DNA of 64,000 nt, from assembly GCF_001425755.1 (NCBI RefSeq), contig NZ_LMDH01000001.1:136-64135 (forward strand), written 5' to 3'. How positions within the stretch are numbered: position 1 is the stretch's first letter; each line of letters begins with the position of its first letter. A program made the translations under genes and the position numbers. The stretch comes from Aeromicrobium sp. Root344 (lineage in GTDB: Bacteria > Actinomycetota > Actinomycetes > Propionibacteriales > Nocardioidaceae). Positions 46,649-56,094 of the stretch are shown one piece after another. The notes under the pieces are model-generated. The model was not told the origin of the DNA. It saw nothing but the letters and a program-made list of their open reading frames with translations, and searched no databases.

Positions 46649-48079
46649 TCAGCCGGCCGGCTCGTCGAGCTTGGACCGCTTGGGCGCGAGGTGTGCCAGC
46701 GTCTCCGGACGCAGGATCGCCTCGAGCTTCTCCGGCGGCAGCAACCCGCGCTCCAGGACGATCTCGGCCACGCCGCGGCCGGTCGCCAGCGCCTCCTGCG
46801 CGACGTCGGTCGCCGCGGAGTAGCCGATGTAGGGGTTGAGCGCCGTGACGAGTCCGATCGAGTTCTCGACCTCGCTGCGCAGCAGCTCGACGTTGGCCGT
46901 GATGCCGTCGACACAACGCGACGCCAGCACGAGGATCGCCTCGCGCAGCCGGGAGATGCCGGCCGACAGCGAGTAGCAGATGACCGGCTCGAACGCGTTG
47001 AGCTGCAGCTGCCCACCCTCGGCAGCCATGGTGACGGTCACGTCGTGGCCGATGACCTGGAACGCGACCTGGTTGACGACCTCGGGGATCACGGGGTTGA
47101 CCTTGCCGGGCATGATGCTCGACCCGGCCTGCACGGCCGGCAGGTTGATCTCGTTGAACCCGGCTCGCGGGCCCGACGACAGCAGGCGCAGGTCGTTGCA
47201 GATCTTGGAGAGCTTGACCGCAACTCGCTTGAGCGTGCCCGACAGCTGCACGAACGCACCGCAGTCCTGCGTCGCCTCGATGAGGTCGACGGCGCTCTCC
47301 AGCGGCAGGCCCGTGATCCGCGAGAGGTGGTCGCAGGCGGACGGGACATAGCCGGCCGGAGCGTTGAGCTGGGTGCCGATCGCTGTCGCGCCGAGGTTGA
47401 TCTCGTGCAGCAGCAGCACCGCCTCGGAGAGCCGGCTGCGGTCCTCGGAGATCATCAACGAGTAGGTCCGGAACTCCTGGCCGAGCGTCATCGGCACGGC
47501 GTCCTGCAGCTGCGTACGGCCCATCTTGAGGACGTCGTGGAACTCGTCGGCCTTGGCCGCGAACGAGGCCTCCAGCACGGCCATGGCGTCGAGCAGCGCG
47601 TGCGTCGCCAGGATGATGGCGATCTTGACCGCGGTCGGGTAGACGTCGTTGGTCGACTGGCTCAGGTTGACGTGCTCATTGGGGTGGATGACGTGGTAGT
47701 CGCCCTTCTTGTGCCCCATCAGCTCGAGCGCCCGGTTGGCGATGACCTCGTTGGCGTTCATGTTGGTCGACGTGCCGGCCCCGCCCTGGATGACGTCGAC
47801 GATGAACTCGTCGCGCAGCTCACCGCTGCGGATCTCCTCGCACGCCTGGCGGATGGCGTCGTAGCGCTCGTCGTCGAGCAGTCCCAGGTCGTGGTTGGCA
47901 GCCGCAGCCGCCTCCTTGACCGCAGCCAGCGCCTCAACGAGGAACGGGCTCGTGCCGATCGGGATGCCGGTGATGGGGAAGTTCTCGAGGGCGCGGAGTG
48001 TGTGCACTCCCCAATAGGCCTCGAGGGGGACGTCACGGTCGCCGATCAGATCGTGTTCGGAACGCGTGGCAATGGTCAT
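46649..48079 (-). CDS. aspA: Aspartate ammonia-lyase
   Basis: 476 aa, full length for the fumarase/aspartase superfamily: GAGTSTNMNANEVIANRALE, VNLSQSTNDVYPTAVKIA, GRTQLQDAVPMTLGQEF and the flexible catalytic loop GSSIMPGKVNPVIPEVV with its active-site Ser. The second half (QLNAFEPVICYSLSAG) favours aspartase over fumarase. It interconverts aspartate with fumarate and ammonia. GGAGG lies six bases before ATG 48079. It is separated from ilvE upstream by a strong terminator, so it has its own promoter in the 50-70 bases between. Confidence 0.93.
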   Translation of the reverse strand: MTIATRSEHDLIGDRDVPLEAYWGVHTLRALENFPITGIPIGTSPFLVEALAAVKEAAAAANHDLGLLDDERYDAIRQACEEIRSGELRDEFIVDVIQGGAGTSTNMNANEVIANRALELMGHKKGDYHVIHPNEHVNLSQSTNDVYPTAVKIAIILATHALLDAMAVLEASFAAKADEFHDVLKMGRTQLQDAVPMTLGQEFRTYSLMISEDRSRLSEAVLLLHEINLGATAIGTQLNAPAGYVPSACDHLSRITGLPLESAVDLIEATQDCGAFVQLSGTLKRVAVKLSKICNDLRLLSSGPRAGFNEINLPAVQAGSSIMPGKVNPVIPEVVNQVAFQVIGHDVTVTMAAEGGQLQLNAFEPVICYSLSAGISRLREAILVLASRCVDGITANVELLRSEVENSIGLVTALNPYIGYSAATDVAQEALATGRGVAEIVLERGLLPPEKLEAILRPETLAHLAPKRSKLDEPAG

Positions 48080-48151
48080 GTGCAGCCTCCAGTACGGGGC
48101 GCGTCGTTGAGCCCCACATGGCGACCATAGAGCAATCGGACGCTCACGTGC

Positions 48152-48193
48152 GGGAGGGGCTGACTGTACTCGCCAGTACAGTCAGCCCCTCCC
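48152..48193 (-). terminator. Terminator after ilvE
   Basis: A 19-bp perfect stem (48152-48170 with 48175-48193) with a 4-nt loop (CGCC), 11 bases beyond the ilvE stop. There is no T-run, but the stem is very stable. Confidence 0.85.
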
Positions 48194-48204
48194 CGTGCGA
48201 GCTG

Positions 48205-49305
48205 CTATGCAGGGACGATCTGGTGGAGCCAGCCGTGGCGATCGGCCGCGCGGCCGTACTGGATGTCGACCAGCGCCGAACGGATGTCCGTGGTGATCTT
48301 GCCGGCCTCGCCGTCGCCGCTGACAGCCTCGCCGCCGTCCCACTTGAGCGAGCTGATCGGGGTCACGACGGCAGCCGTGCCGCACGCGAAGACCTCGGTG
48401 ATCGAGCCGTCGGCCGTGCCGTCCCGCCACTCGTCGATGCTCACCCGGCGCTCGACAACGTCGTAGCCGAGGTCACGGGCGATCTGCAGGATCGAGTCTC
48501 GGGTGACACCCTCGAGGATCGAGCCGGAGAGCTCGGGCGTGACGATCGAGCCGTCGGAGTGGACGAAGAACAGGTTCATGCCGCCGAGCTCCTCGACCCA
48601 CTTGTGCTCGGTCGAGTCGAGGAACGCCACCTGGGCGCATCCGTGCTGCGTCGCCTCCTGCTGCGGGAGGAGGCTCGCGGCGTAGTTGCCACCGCACTTG
48701 GCCGCCCCCGTGCCGCCGGTGCCTGCGCGGGAGTACTCGGACGAGAGCCAGATCGACACGGCCTCGACACCACCCGGGAAGTAGGCGCCGGCGGGCGAGG
48801 CGATCACGGCATAGGTCACGTGCTGGCTGGGCCGCACGCCGAGGAACACCTCGGAGGCGTACATGAACGGTCGCAGGTAGAGGCTCTTCTCGCCGCCGGA
48901 CGGTGCCCACGCGCGATCGGCCGTGACGAGGTCACGGATCGAGCCCAGGAACCAGTCGGTCGGCAGCTCAGGCAGCGCAAGGCGGTGAGCCGAGCGCTGC
49001 ATGCGCTCCGCGTTGGCCTCGGGCCGGAACGACCAGATCGAGCCGTCCTCGTGGACGTACGCCTTGAGGCCCTCGAAGATCTCCTGCGCGTAGTGCAGGA
49101 CGGCAGTCGCCGGATCGAGCATGAGCGGGCCGTAGGGCACGACGCGGGCATCGGCCCAGCCGGTGCCGGGGGTCCACTCGGCCAGGAACATGTGGTCGGT
49201 GAAGTGGTTGCCGAAACCGGGGTTGTCGAGGATGGCCTCGCGCTGTCCCTCGGTCTTCGCGTTGGGGTTGGGCTCGAACCGGCTCGCGAAATGGTTGGAA
49301 GTCAT
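48205..49305 (-). CDS. ilvE: Branched-chain amino acid aminotransferase
   Basis: 366 aa. A class IV PLP enzyme with HYAQEIFEGLKAYVHEDG, YLRPFMYASEVFLGVRP and TGGTGAAKCGGNYAASLLPQ (PLP Lys in AAKCGGNYA), then EELGGMNLFFV and ITEVFACGTAAVVTPI. It carries out the last step of Val, Leu and Ile synthesis and the first of their breakdown. ATG 49305 begins MTSNHFASRFEPNPNA, typical of the family. An upstream TTG is itself a -35-like TTGACC and is not used. A GTG at 49314 is possible. It follows leuB on the same strand. Confidence 0.95.
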   Translation of the reverse strand: MTSNHFASRFEPNPNAKTEGQREAILDNPGFGNHFTDHMFLAEWTPGTGWADARVVPYGPLMLDPATAVLHYAQEIFEGLKAYVHEDGSIWSFRPEANAERMQRSAHRLALPELPTDWFLGSIRDLVTADRAWAPSGGEKSLYLRPFMYASEVFLGVRPSQHVTYAVIASPAGAYFPGGVEAVSIWLSSEYSRAGTGGTGAAKCGGNYAASLLPQQEATQHGCAQVAFLDSTEHKWVEELGGMNLFFVHSDGSIVTPELSGSILEGVTRDSILQIARDLGYDVVERRVSIDEWRDGTADGSITEVFACGTAAVVTPISSLKWDGGEAVSGDGEAGKITTDIRSALVDIQYGRAADRHGWLHQIVPA

Positions 49306-49348
49306 AGTAATCACGGTAGTCCTATTTTGGGTCAAAGGTAAGCGGTCA

Positions 49349-50407
49349 TTAACCGACCGCTACGCCCTCGGCCACACGTGAAGCTATGGCCCCTCCCACC
49401 TCCTCGGTGCTGCGCGGTGCCGCGCCTCGTTCGGCGATGTCGGCCTCGACCGCGGAGCTGATGCGGGCTGCCGCCTCCGGCAGGCCGAGGTGCTCGAGCA
49501 GCAGGGCACCGGAGAGGATCGCGGCGGTCGGGTCGGCCTTGTGCTGGCCGGCGATGTCGGGGGCCGAGCCGTGGACCGGCTCGAACATGCTCGGCGCCGT
49601 GCGGTCGGGGTTGACGTTGCCGCTGGCCGCGAGGCCGATGCCACCCGTGATCGCTGCGGCGAGGTCTGTGAGGATGTCGCCGAAGAGGTTGTCGGTGACG
49701 ATGACGTCGAACCGCGCCGGATCGGTCACGAGGAAGATCGTGGCGGCGTCGACGTGGAGGTAGTCGACCGCGACGTCGGGGAACTCGCTCGCGACGGCGT
49801 CGACCGTGCGGGTCCACAGGTGACCGGCATGGACCAGCACGTTGTTCTTGTGGACCAGCGTCAGCTTCTTGCGCGGCCGCGCCTGTGCACGGGCGAACGC
49901 ATCACGGACGACGCGCTCGACGCCGTACGCCGTGTTGATGCTGACCTCGGTCGCGAGCTCATGGGGCGTGCCGACACGGATCGCGCCGCCGTTGCCGACG
50001 TAGGGACCCTCGGTGCCCTCGCGCACGACGACGAAGTCGATCGCACCGGGGTCGGCCAAAGGTGTCGGGACGCCCGGGAACAGCCTGGAGGGCCGCAGGT
50101 TGACGTAGTGGTCAAGGGCGAACCGCAGCTTGAGCAGGAGGCCGCGCTCGAGGACGCCGGAGGGGACGCTCGGGTCGCCGACGGCACCGAGCAGGATCGC
50201 GTCGTGGCCGCGAATCTCCTCGAGCACCGAGTCGGGCAGGGTCTCCCCCGTGGCGTGCCAGCGCTTGGCGCCGAGGTCGTACTCGGTGCTGCTGAACGCG
50301 GCGTCGTGGTCGGCGGCGACGAGGTTGAGGACCTGGAGCGCCTGGGCGGTCACTTCGGGGCCGATGCCGTCTCCGGGCACCACTGCGAGGGAAAACGAGC
50401 GAGTCAT
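49349..50407 (-). CDS. leuB: 3-isopropylmalate dehydrogenase
   Basis: 352 aa. The isocitrate/isopropylmalate dehydrogenase fold shows [64 protein letters not shown] and [20 protein letters not shown]. It oxidises 3-isopropylmalate in leucine synthesis. The enzyme may also serve citramalate-derived isoleucine synthesis via CimA. ATG 50407 is preferred over 50416, because TAGAAT (50420-50415) ends seven bases before it, giving a leaderless message. ilvE follows 43 bases downstream. Confidence 0.95.
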   Translation of the reverse strand: MTRSFSLAVVPGDGIGPEVTAQALQVLNLVAADHDAAFSSTEYDLGAKRWHATGETLPDSVLEEIRGHDAILLGAVGDPSVPSGVLERGLLLKLRFALDHYVNLRPSRLFPGVPTPLADPGAIDFVVVREGTEGPYVGNGGAIRVGTPHELATEVSINTAYGVERVVRDAFARAQARPRKKLTLVHKNNVLVHAGHLWTRTVDAVASEFPDVAVDYLHVDAATIFLVTDPARFDVIVTDNLFGDILTDLAAAITGGIGLAASGNVNPDRTAPSMFEPVHGSAPDIAGQHKADPTAAILSGALLLEHLGLPEAAARISSAVEADIAERGAAPRSTEEVGGAIASRVAEGVAVG

Positions 50408-50420
50408 GGGCGTCATTCTA
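50408..50420 (-). promoter_or_regulatory. Candidate leaderless promoter of leuB
   Basis: TAGAAT at 50420-50415 on the minus strand is a near-consensus -10 and sits seven bases before ATG 50407. The -35 region is weak. Confidence 0.45.
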
Positions 50421-50464
50421 GGCAGGCAAGTCTCAGGATATGAAACCTGCGTCTTGGTATGTGG

Positions 50465-50560
50465 TCAGTTGTCGTCGGGACGTTCGGACGACTCGAGCTC
50501 GGTGGTCGAGGCTTCGTCGCGCAGGTGCGCGGGGCCCCACTCCATCAGTCGGGGTTCCAT
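50465..50560 (-). CDS. Putative 31-residue small protein
   Basis: ATG 50560 has an excellent AAGGAG six bases upstream. The reading is MEPRLMEWGPAHLRDEAST followed by TELESSERPDDN and TGA. It is rich in acidic residues and soluble, with no membrane helix or Cys. The good ribosome binding site is the main evidence; I know no homologue. It lies upstream of leuB on the same strand and could be a short protein, an upstream ORF, or a precursor peptide. Confidence 0.45.
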   Translation of the reverse strand: MEPRLMEWGPAHLRDEASTTELESSERPDDN

Positions 50561-50898
50561 GGCGATCTCCTTCGGTGTCGGACGTGGTGCGGGTCCGGCG
50601 ACGTTCCGCCGTTCCACCAGACACGTGTCCGGAGATCATCCGAGGAGAGTACGAAAAGCGTGCGATCAGATCGTGATCAAGCACCCCTGCGGCGGAACGG
50701 CGGGCCAACGCCGAAACTCCGCGGCAGGGTGTAGCCCTAAGAGGCCCTGCCGCGGCAAGCGATTACTACGAGCTGCTTCCGCATGGTCCAGCCAGTGTAG
50801 ACACGCGTACGTCGTCCTGTCCGGCAAACGTGGGGCGTGTCTCAGGGCTCGGGACGAGACGCGCGTGCTCTGTCCTCGGATCGTGACAGACTGGCCAG
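50561..50898. other. 338-base region with inverted repeats
   Basis: No convincing gene. CCGCCGTTCC near 50606 has its complement GGAACGGCGG near 50694, which could fold the stretch between. A separate perfect hairpin is at 50719-50755. The rest should contain the promoters of the small ORF (minus) and the methyltransferase (plus). Confidence 0.5.
50719..50755. terminator. 11-bp hairpin, possible terminator or RNA element
   Basis: CCGCGGCAGGG (50719-50729) pairs perfectly with 50745-50755 around a 15-nt loop. There is no flanking T-run and no gene ends beside it, so it could instead be part of an untranslated RNA. Confidence 0.5.
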
Positions 50899-51462
50899 GT
50901 GAGTGCCCCCGCTGAAGTCCCCGCGCTCGTCTCGAGCACTCTCGACCTGTCCCGCCAGCGCGGGTTCATCACGTCGATCCGCAACGAGACCGGCCGACTG
51001 CTGGCTTCGCTGGCCGCGTCCCGCACGGGCACCCTCGCCGAGCTCGGCACGGGCTGCGGCGTCGGGTCTGCCTGGCTCTCCAGCGGTGCGCCCAAGGATG
51101 CGCGGGTCGTCAGTGCCGAGCTCGACCCGGCTCTCGCTGGTGACGTGCAGAAGATCTTCGCCGACGTCGACAACGTCGACGTCATCGCCGGCGACTGGTC
51201 AAGCCTCGAGCAGTACGCCCCGTTCTCCCTGCTCTTCGTCGACGTCCGCGAGGTCATGCAGGACATCGACGTCATCGCCGACCTGCTCGAGCCCGGGGGC
51301 ATCGCCGTCCTCGACGACTTCGTGCCGTCGGCGTTCTGGCCGCCGATCGTCGAGGGCCGCGTCGACACCGTGCGCGAGCAGTGGCTCACCGACGAGCGCT
51401 TCGCCGCCGTCGAGATGCTGATCGACGTCGACGCCTCGCTGATCATCGCGACGCGGCGCTAG
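50899..51462 (+). CDS. SAM-dependent O-methyltransferase family protein
   Basis: 187 aa from a GTG. The Rossmann SAM fold shows GTLAELGTGCGVGSAWLSSG (motif I), VVSAELDPALAG (acidic ribose ligand), FSLLFVDVREVM and LEPGGIAVLDDFVP. It resembles the catechol-O-methyltransferase-like family (Methyltransf_24), but the substrate cannot be inferred. Its TAG shares the CTAG tetranucleotide with the stop of the convergent permease gene. Confidence 0.82.
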   Translation: MSAPAEVPALVSSTLDLSRQRGFITSIRNETGRLLASLAASRTGTLAELGTGCGVGSAWLSSGAPKDARVVSAELDPALAGDVQKIFADVDNVDVIAGDWSSLEQYAPFSLLFVDVREVMQDIDVIADLLEPGGIAVLDDFVPSAFWPPIVEGRVDTVREQWLTDERFAAVEMLIDVDASLIIATRR

Positions 51463-53009
51463 CGATATCCGGCTCGGTGCGCCCCAGGTTGGCGAGCGCC
51501 GGGAGCTGACGGCTCGGGCACCGGTGGAGCCGGCGGCAGCTCCTCGCGATTGCCCAAGGCGCTGTGGCGGATGCCGTACGTCAGATAGACCAGCAGGCCG
51601 AAGACCATCCAGACGGCGAAGTAGCCCCAGGTGGACCACGTGAGGTTGAGCGACAGCCAGATCGTGGCGAGCAACGACAGGATCGGCACCCATGGCACGA
51701 GCGGGACGCGGAACCCCCGCTCCAGATCAGGCTGCGACCGCCGCAACCGGATCACCCCGACGGCGCAGAAGGCGAACGCGAACATCGTGCCGAGCACCAA
51801 CAGGTCGGCCAGCTTGGCCGCAGCCGGTGCGAGCGCGAGCCCGGCAGCTGCGATTCCGGCAACGGCGGCCGCGCGCGACGGCGACGATCCGATCCCCACG
51901 CGGGCGAGGCTGCGAGGCAGCAACCCGTCGCGCCCCATCGCGAACAGGACGCGGCTCTGCGCGATGAGCACGACCAGGACCACGGTGGTCAGCCCGAACA
52001 TGGCCCCGACGTTGATGACGTTGGCGCTCCAGCCGGAGCCGACCGAACGCAGCGCGTCGGACACCGGCGCACCGGTGTCGAGCTCAACGTAGGGACGTAC
52101 GCCGACAAGCACCGCGGCCATCGCGACATACAGGGCGGTCACGATGCCGATCGACGCCAACATGGCCCGGGGAACAGATCGCCGAGGATTGCGGGCGTCC
52201 TCTGCCGCCGTGGCGATGAGGTCGAAGCCGATGAAGGCGAAGACGATGATGCCCGCCGCCGTGAAGATGCCGGTCACGCCGAATGCGTCGCCCGATCCGC
52301 CCAGCAGGCTCTGCAGCACCGTGCCGCGATCGTCCGCGCCTGCCTTCACCGCAGGGACGAACGGGGTGTAGTTCGCCGAGTCGATGTGGCGGGCGCCGAC
52401 CACGATGACCACGATCACCGCCGTCAGCTTGGCCGCCACGATCGTGGCGAGGACCCGGCCGGAGAGCTTGGAGCCGACCATGACCAGGAGGGCCAGCACG
52501 ACCACGACGATCGCCGCGATCCACCCCGTGCCCGTGTCCACCGACGAGTGCTCCGCGACGAAGCTCGGGACCGTGACGTCGAAACCCTGCAGCGTCGAGT
52601 CGAAGTAGGCGGCCCAGACCCGCGAGACGACGGCCGCCGCCACCACGAGCTCGAGGACCAGCGCCCAGCCCACGACCCAGGCCCACAGCTCACCGAACGC
52701 GACGTAGGCGAACGTGTAGACGCTTCCGGCCGTCGGCAGGATCGAGGACAGCTCGGCGTACGACAAGGCAGCCAGCAGGCACACGACCGCAGCGATCAGG
52801 AACGACACGATGACAGCGGGACCGGCCATCGTCGCCGCCTGCCTGCCGGCGAGCGAGAAGATGCCGCCGCCGATCATCACGCCGAGCGCCAGGACGATCA
52901 ACAGCCCCGTGCCGAACACGGCGGGCAGCCGGTGCCGGGCATTGCTGATGCGCAGCATCGCGAGCTCGGGCGGGAGTCGACGGGCTCTGCCGATCGGAGC
53001 GTCGGCCAT
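51459..53009 (-). CDS. APC-family amino acid permease
   Basis: 516 aa, about 12 membrane helices and cytoplasmic tails. FGTGLLIVLALGVMIGGGIF is the conserved first-helix break, followed by GPAVIVSFLIAAVVCLLAAL, IIVFAFIGFDLIATAAEDAR and RVLFAMGRDGLLPRSLARVG. It belongs to the cationic-amino-acid-transporter/YfnA branch. ATG 53009 (MADAPIGRARRLPPELAML) is chosen, since readings above it are low-complexity. The C-terminal 30 residues are Pro-rich. Substrate unknown. Confidence 0.92.
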   Translation of the reverse strand: MADAPIGRARRLPPELAMLRISNARHRLPAVFGTGLLIVLALGVMIGGGIFSLAGRQAATMAGPAVIVSFLIAAVVCLLAALSYAELSSILPTAGSVYTFAYVAFGELWAWVVGWALVLELVVAAAVVSRVWAAYFDSTLQGFDVTVPSFVAEHSSVDTGTGWIAAIVVVVLALLVMVGSKLSGRVLATIVAAKLTAVIVVIVVGARHIDSANYTPFVPAVKAGADDRGTVLQSLLGGSGDAFGVTGIFTAAGIIVFAFIGFDLIATAAEDARNPRRSVPRAMLASIGIVTALYVAMAAVLVGVRPYVELDTGAPVSDALRSVGSGWSANVINVGAMFGLTTVVLVVLIAQSRVLFAMGRDGLLPRSLARVGIGSSPSRAAAVAGIAAAGLALAPAAAKLADLLVLGTMFAFAFCAVGVIRLRRSQPDLERGFRVPLVPWVPILSLLATIWLSLNLTWSTWGYFAVWMVFGLLVYLTYGIRHSALGNREELPPAPPVPEPSAPGARQPGAHRAGYR

Positions 53010-53236
53010 GCACGCACACCCCCACCGCTCAGCGCCACCAGTCGGTGACCGCACTGCGAGAAACGTACCGGCGCACGCCCCGACCTGTCAGCCGTGCACC
53101 TCCTCGCCAGACGTGAATTCACGCCTGAGCCGCAGGCGATGTGCGGGAGGTCGCGCCAACGATCCCGTTGTGAGCCAAGATGGTGACCACGAGCCCACGG
53201 CAACTGCCAGGGACGACCGACAGCGGGAGGAGGGCC
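53010..53236. promoter_or_regulatory. Divergent promoter region, permease and GGDEF-EAL genes
   Basis: 227 bases without a gene. The only clear feature is the 12-bp palindrome CGTGAATTCACG at 53112-53123, a possible operator. No good -35/-10 pair was identified. Confidence 0.35.
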
Positions 53237-55489
53237 ATGACCCGGATCTATCTGGTGGCCGGCGCGATCGCGACCGCGCTCTACCTGTTGGGGCCGACCA
53301 CCGTGCTGTACGACGCGATCGGCGCCTCCTGCGTCGTGGCGATCCTCGTCGGCGTGCGGATCAACCGGCCGGCCAAGGCGTTGCCCTGGTACCTCATGGC
53401 CGCGGGACAAGGCGCGTGGGTGGCAGGCGACCTGTTCTACGACCTGCCCGACCTCGTCCGCACCAACCCGCCGGCGTCCGACCTCGCCTACCTGACGGCC
53501 TATCCCCTGCTCATCGTCGGACTCGCGGTGCTGGTGCACAGCAGGCGCCCCACCCGCGACACGCCGGGCCTGATCGACAGCGCGATCGTCATGCTCGGCC
53601 TCGGACTGCTGTCGTGGGTGCTCGTCGCGGACCCGATCGTGGACGACGCCAGCATCGCGTGGGTCGACCGGGCGATCGCTGCGGCCTATCCGGCCGGGGA
53701 CATCCTGCTGCTCGCCCTGGTCGTACGCCTCGTGTCGGTCCCCGGCAGTCGATCGCCGTCGTTCCGGCTGCTCGTCGCCGCGTTGATCCCGCTCATCACG
53801 GCTGACACCGTGTTCGCGATGGAGATCGGATCATCCGACACCCGGGTGCTCGACGTCATGTGGCTGGGCTCCTACCTGCTCTGGGGCGCGGCGGCTCTGC
53901 ATCCCACGATGGCGCAGCTGTCGACGCCGTCCGGCGTCCGGACCGCCCCGTTCACCGCCAACCGACTCGTGGCGCTGGGCGCCGCCGTCCTGGTCGCCCC
54001 CGTCCTGCTGATCGCGCAGCTCACCCACGGCCTGCACGTCGACACCTGGACCATCGTGCTGGGCGCGAGCGTCCTGTCGATCCTCGTGGTGGCGCGGATG
54101 GCCTACAACATCGAGGAGATCCGCTCGACCGCTCGCCAGCGCGACCAGCTGCGCTCCGACCTGTTCCACGAGGCGTCCCACGACTCGCTCACCGGGACCG
54201 CCAACGGCCCTTACCTGCGGCAGCAGATCGGCGCAGCGCTGCGACGAGGCCGGCGTGACGGCAGCTCGGTCGGCCTCCTCGTGGTCGACATCGACGAGTT
54301 CGACGAGATCAACGACCGCTTCGGGCATGGCGTCGGCGACCTGGTGCTGCGTGCCGTCGCCCAGCGGCTGCGTGAGCTCGTGCGTGACGTCGACGTCATC
54401 GCGCGGCTCGGCGGCGACCAGTTCGTCGTCCTGCTCGACTCCGTCGCCTCGGATCACGACGCCATGATCCTGGCGGCCCACCTGTTGCCGACGATCAACC
54501 AACCGGTCGACGTGGCTGGCCACACGATCCCCATCACGGCAAGCATCGGCGCCACGACCAGCATGGACGGCGGCACCGAGCCCGATCAGCTGCTGCACGA
54601 GGCCAACGTGGCCATCCGGCGAGCGAAGATCTCCGGCCGCGGCCGCATCGAGGTGTTCGACAACCGCCTGCGGTCAGAGCTGCGGGAACGCAGCACGATC
54701 GAGGCGGACCTGTGTGCGGCGCTCAAGGACGGCCGGATCTCCTTGCACTACCAACCCGTCGTCGCCGTGCACACCGAGATCGTCGAGGGCTACGAGGCGC
54801 AGCTCCGCTGGGACCATCCCACTCGCGGCCTGCTCGGGCCCGAGGCGTTCCTGCCGGTCGCCGCCACGTCGGACCTGATCTGCGAGCTCGACCGCTGGAC
54901 GCTCCGCGAGGCCACGGCCGAGCTCTCCGAGCTGACGGCGGCCGACCCCGACCGGTTCGCCGACGTCACGGTCTCGGTCAGCATCTCCGGGCGCATGCTC
55001 GCCTCCCCCACGCTCCTGCAGGACGTCGACGAGGCGCTGAGCGCGTCCGAGCTCGCGCCGCACCGGCTGACCATTGGCGTCACCGAGATGGCTCTGGTCG
55101 ACGTGCCCAATGCGATGCTGCCCTTGAGCGCGTTGCGCCACGCGGGGGTGTTCGTCAGCATCGACGACTTCGGTACCGGGCGTACGCCCATCGGTCAGAT
55201 CCAGCATCTTCCCGCCGACGCCATCAAGATCCACTCGACGCTCATCAACTCGGCGGAACCGGGCGCTCGCGACCTGCTGGCGCTGCTGGTCAACGCCGCG
55301 CACGGCTCCGGCCTGCTCGTGGTGGCCGAGGGCGTCGAGGACGCCGGGCAGCTCGTCGATCTCAGACAGCTCGAGTGCGACTCGGCGCAGGGTCTCTACT
55401 CGGCCTCGGCAGACCCGACGGACGAGCCCGTGATCGTGCACCCGTCGGTGCGCGGTGTGCCGCGACTGCGCATCGTGCCGGACCAATGA
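53237..55489 (+). CDS. Membrane GGDEF-EAL protein with altered catalytic signatures
   Basis: 750 aa. About nine to ten membrane helices (1-300) are followed by a GGDEF domain (about 330-480) and an EAL domain (500-745). The diguanylate cyclase signature reads GGDQF (392-396), losing the metal-binding acidic residue. The EAL signature reads EAQLR, and the conserved Asn strand is VSVSISGRM, with Ser for Asn. DDFGTG, the Lys (AIKIHST), AEGVED and AQGLYS remain. It may be a c-di-GMP sensor rather than an enzyme. GGGAGGAGG fixes ATG 53237. Its 3' end overlaps yczE-like by 94 bp, antisense. Confidence 0.9.
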   Translation: MTRIYLVAGAIATALYLLGPTTVLYDAIGASCVVAILVGVRINRPAKALPWYLMAAGQGAWVAGDLFYDLPDLVRTNPPASDLAYLTAYPLLIVGLAVLVHSRRPTRDTPGLIDSAIVMLGLGLLSWVLVADPIVDDASIAWVDRAIAAAYPAGDILLLALVVRLVSVPGSRSPSFRLLVAALIPLITADTVFAMEIGSSDTRVLDVMWLGSYLLWGAAALHPTMAQLSTPSGVRTAPFTANRLVALGAAVLVAPVLLIAQLTHGLHVDTWTIVLGASVLSILVVARMAYNIEEIRSTARQRDQLRSDLFHEASHDSLTGTANGPYLRQQIGAALRRGRRDGSSVGLLVVDIDEFDEINDRFGHGVGDLVLRAVAQRLRELVRDVDVIARLGGDQFVVLLDSVASDHDAMILAAHLLPTINQPVDVAGHTIPITASIGATTSMDGGTEPDQLLHEANVAIRRAKISGRGRIEVFDNRLRSELRERSTIEADLCAALKDGRISLHYQPVVAVHTEIVEGYEAQLRWDHPTRGLLGPEAFLPVAATSDLICELDRWTLREATAELSELTAADPDRFADVTVSVSISGRMLASPTLLQDVDEALSASELAPHRLTIGVTEMALVDVPNAMLPLSALRHAGVFVSIDDFGTGRTPIGQIQHLPADAIKIHSTLINSAEPGARDLLALLVNAAHGSGLLVVAEGVEDAGQLVDLRQLECDSAQGLYSASADPTDEPVIVHPSVRGVPRLRIVPDQ

Positions 55490-56094
55490 GGCCGGCCCGA
55501 ACCGTCTGACGACTGCGGGGCCTGCGTCAGCGGGAGGAAGAACTGCACGATGGGCCCGATCGTGAGCGCGTACAGGACCGTGCCGATCCCCACGGTCCCG
55601 CCCAGCACGAAGCCGATGGCCAGGACAGACACCTCGATGACGGTGCGCCAGAAGCGCACGCTGCGCCCAGTGCGCCGCACGAGTCCCAGCCAGAGGCCGT
55701 CGCGCGGTCCGGGCCCGAGCTGGGCGCCGATGTAGATCGCGCCGGCAAGGCCGTTGCCGACGACGCCGCCCACGAGGAGCAGGCCGCGTAGCCAGACGTT
55801 GTCGGGCTGGCTGATCGCCGCGATGCCGGCGTCGGCCGCCAGCCCGATCACGATGACGTTGAAGACCGTGCCGATCCCCGGCATCTGGCGCAGCGGGATC
55901 CACAGCAGGAGCACGACGGCGCCCACGAGGATGACGACCTGCCCGAAGGTCAGCGGCAGGTGGCCCGCCAGTCCTTCGTGGAAGACGTCCCACGGGTCCA
56001 GACCCAGAGTCGACTCGACCATCATCGCCATCGTGAAGCCGTAGAGGCTCAGTCCGAGGAAGAGGCGAGCAAGACGGTTGACCATGTCTGCCAT
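55396..56094 (-). CDS. YczE-like membrane protein
   Basis: 232 aa with five or six membrane helices: LFLGLSLYGFTMAMMVESTL, GLDPWDVFHEGLAGHLPLTF (the conserved PWDV segment), GAQLGPGPRDGLWLGLVRR and IEVSVLAIGFVLGGTVGIG. This is the YczE/YitT-like family usually encoded beside a MocR regulator, as here. The hydrophobic part ends near residue 185; the last 45 residues are read from the complement of the GGDEF-EAL gene and are low-complexity, so the true functional end may be shorter. ATG 56094 overlaps the stop of a small upstream gene (TGATG). Confidence 0.85.
   Translation of the reverse strand: MADMVNRLARLFLGLSLYGFTMAMMVESTLGLDPWDVFHEGLAGHLPLTFGQVVILVGAVVLLLWIPLRQMPGIGTVFNVIVIGLAADAGIAAISQPDNVWLRGLLLVGGVVGNGLAGAIYIGAQLGPGPRDGLWLGLVRRTGRSVRFWRTVIEVSVLAIGFVLGGTVGIGTVLYALTIGPIVQFFLPLTQAPQSSDGSGRPHWSGTMRSRGTPRTDGCTITGSSVGSAEAE

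Noticed and set aside
50433..50708. 91-codon minus-strand frame overlapping the 31-codon ORF
   Set aside because: Arg/Thr-rich low-complexity translation with no ribosome binding site. The 31-codon frame has a strong one.
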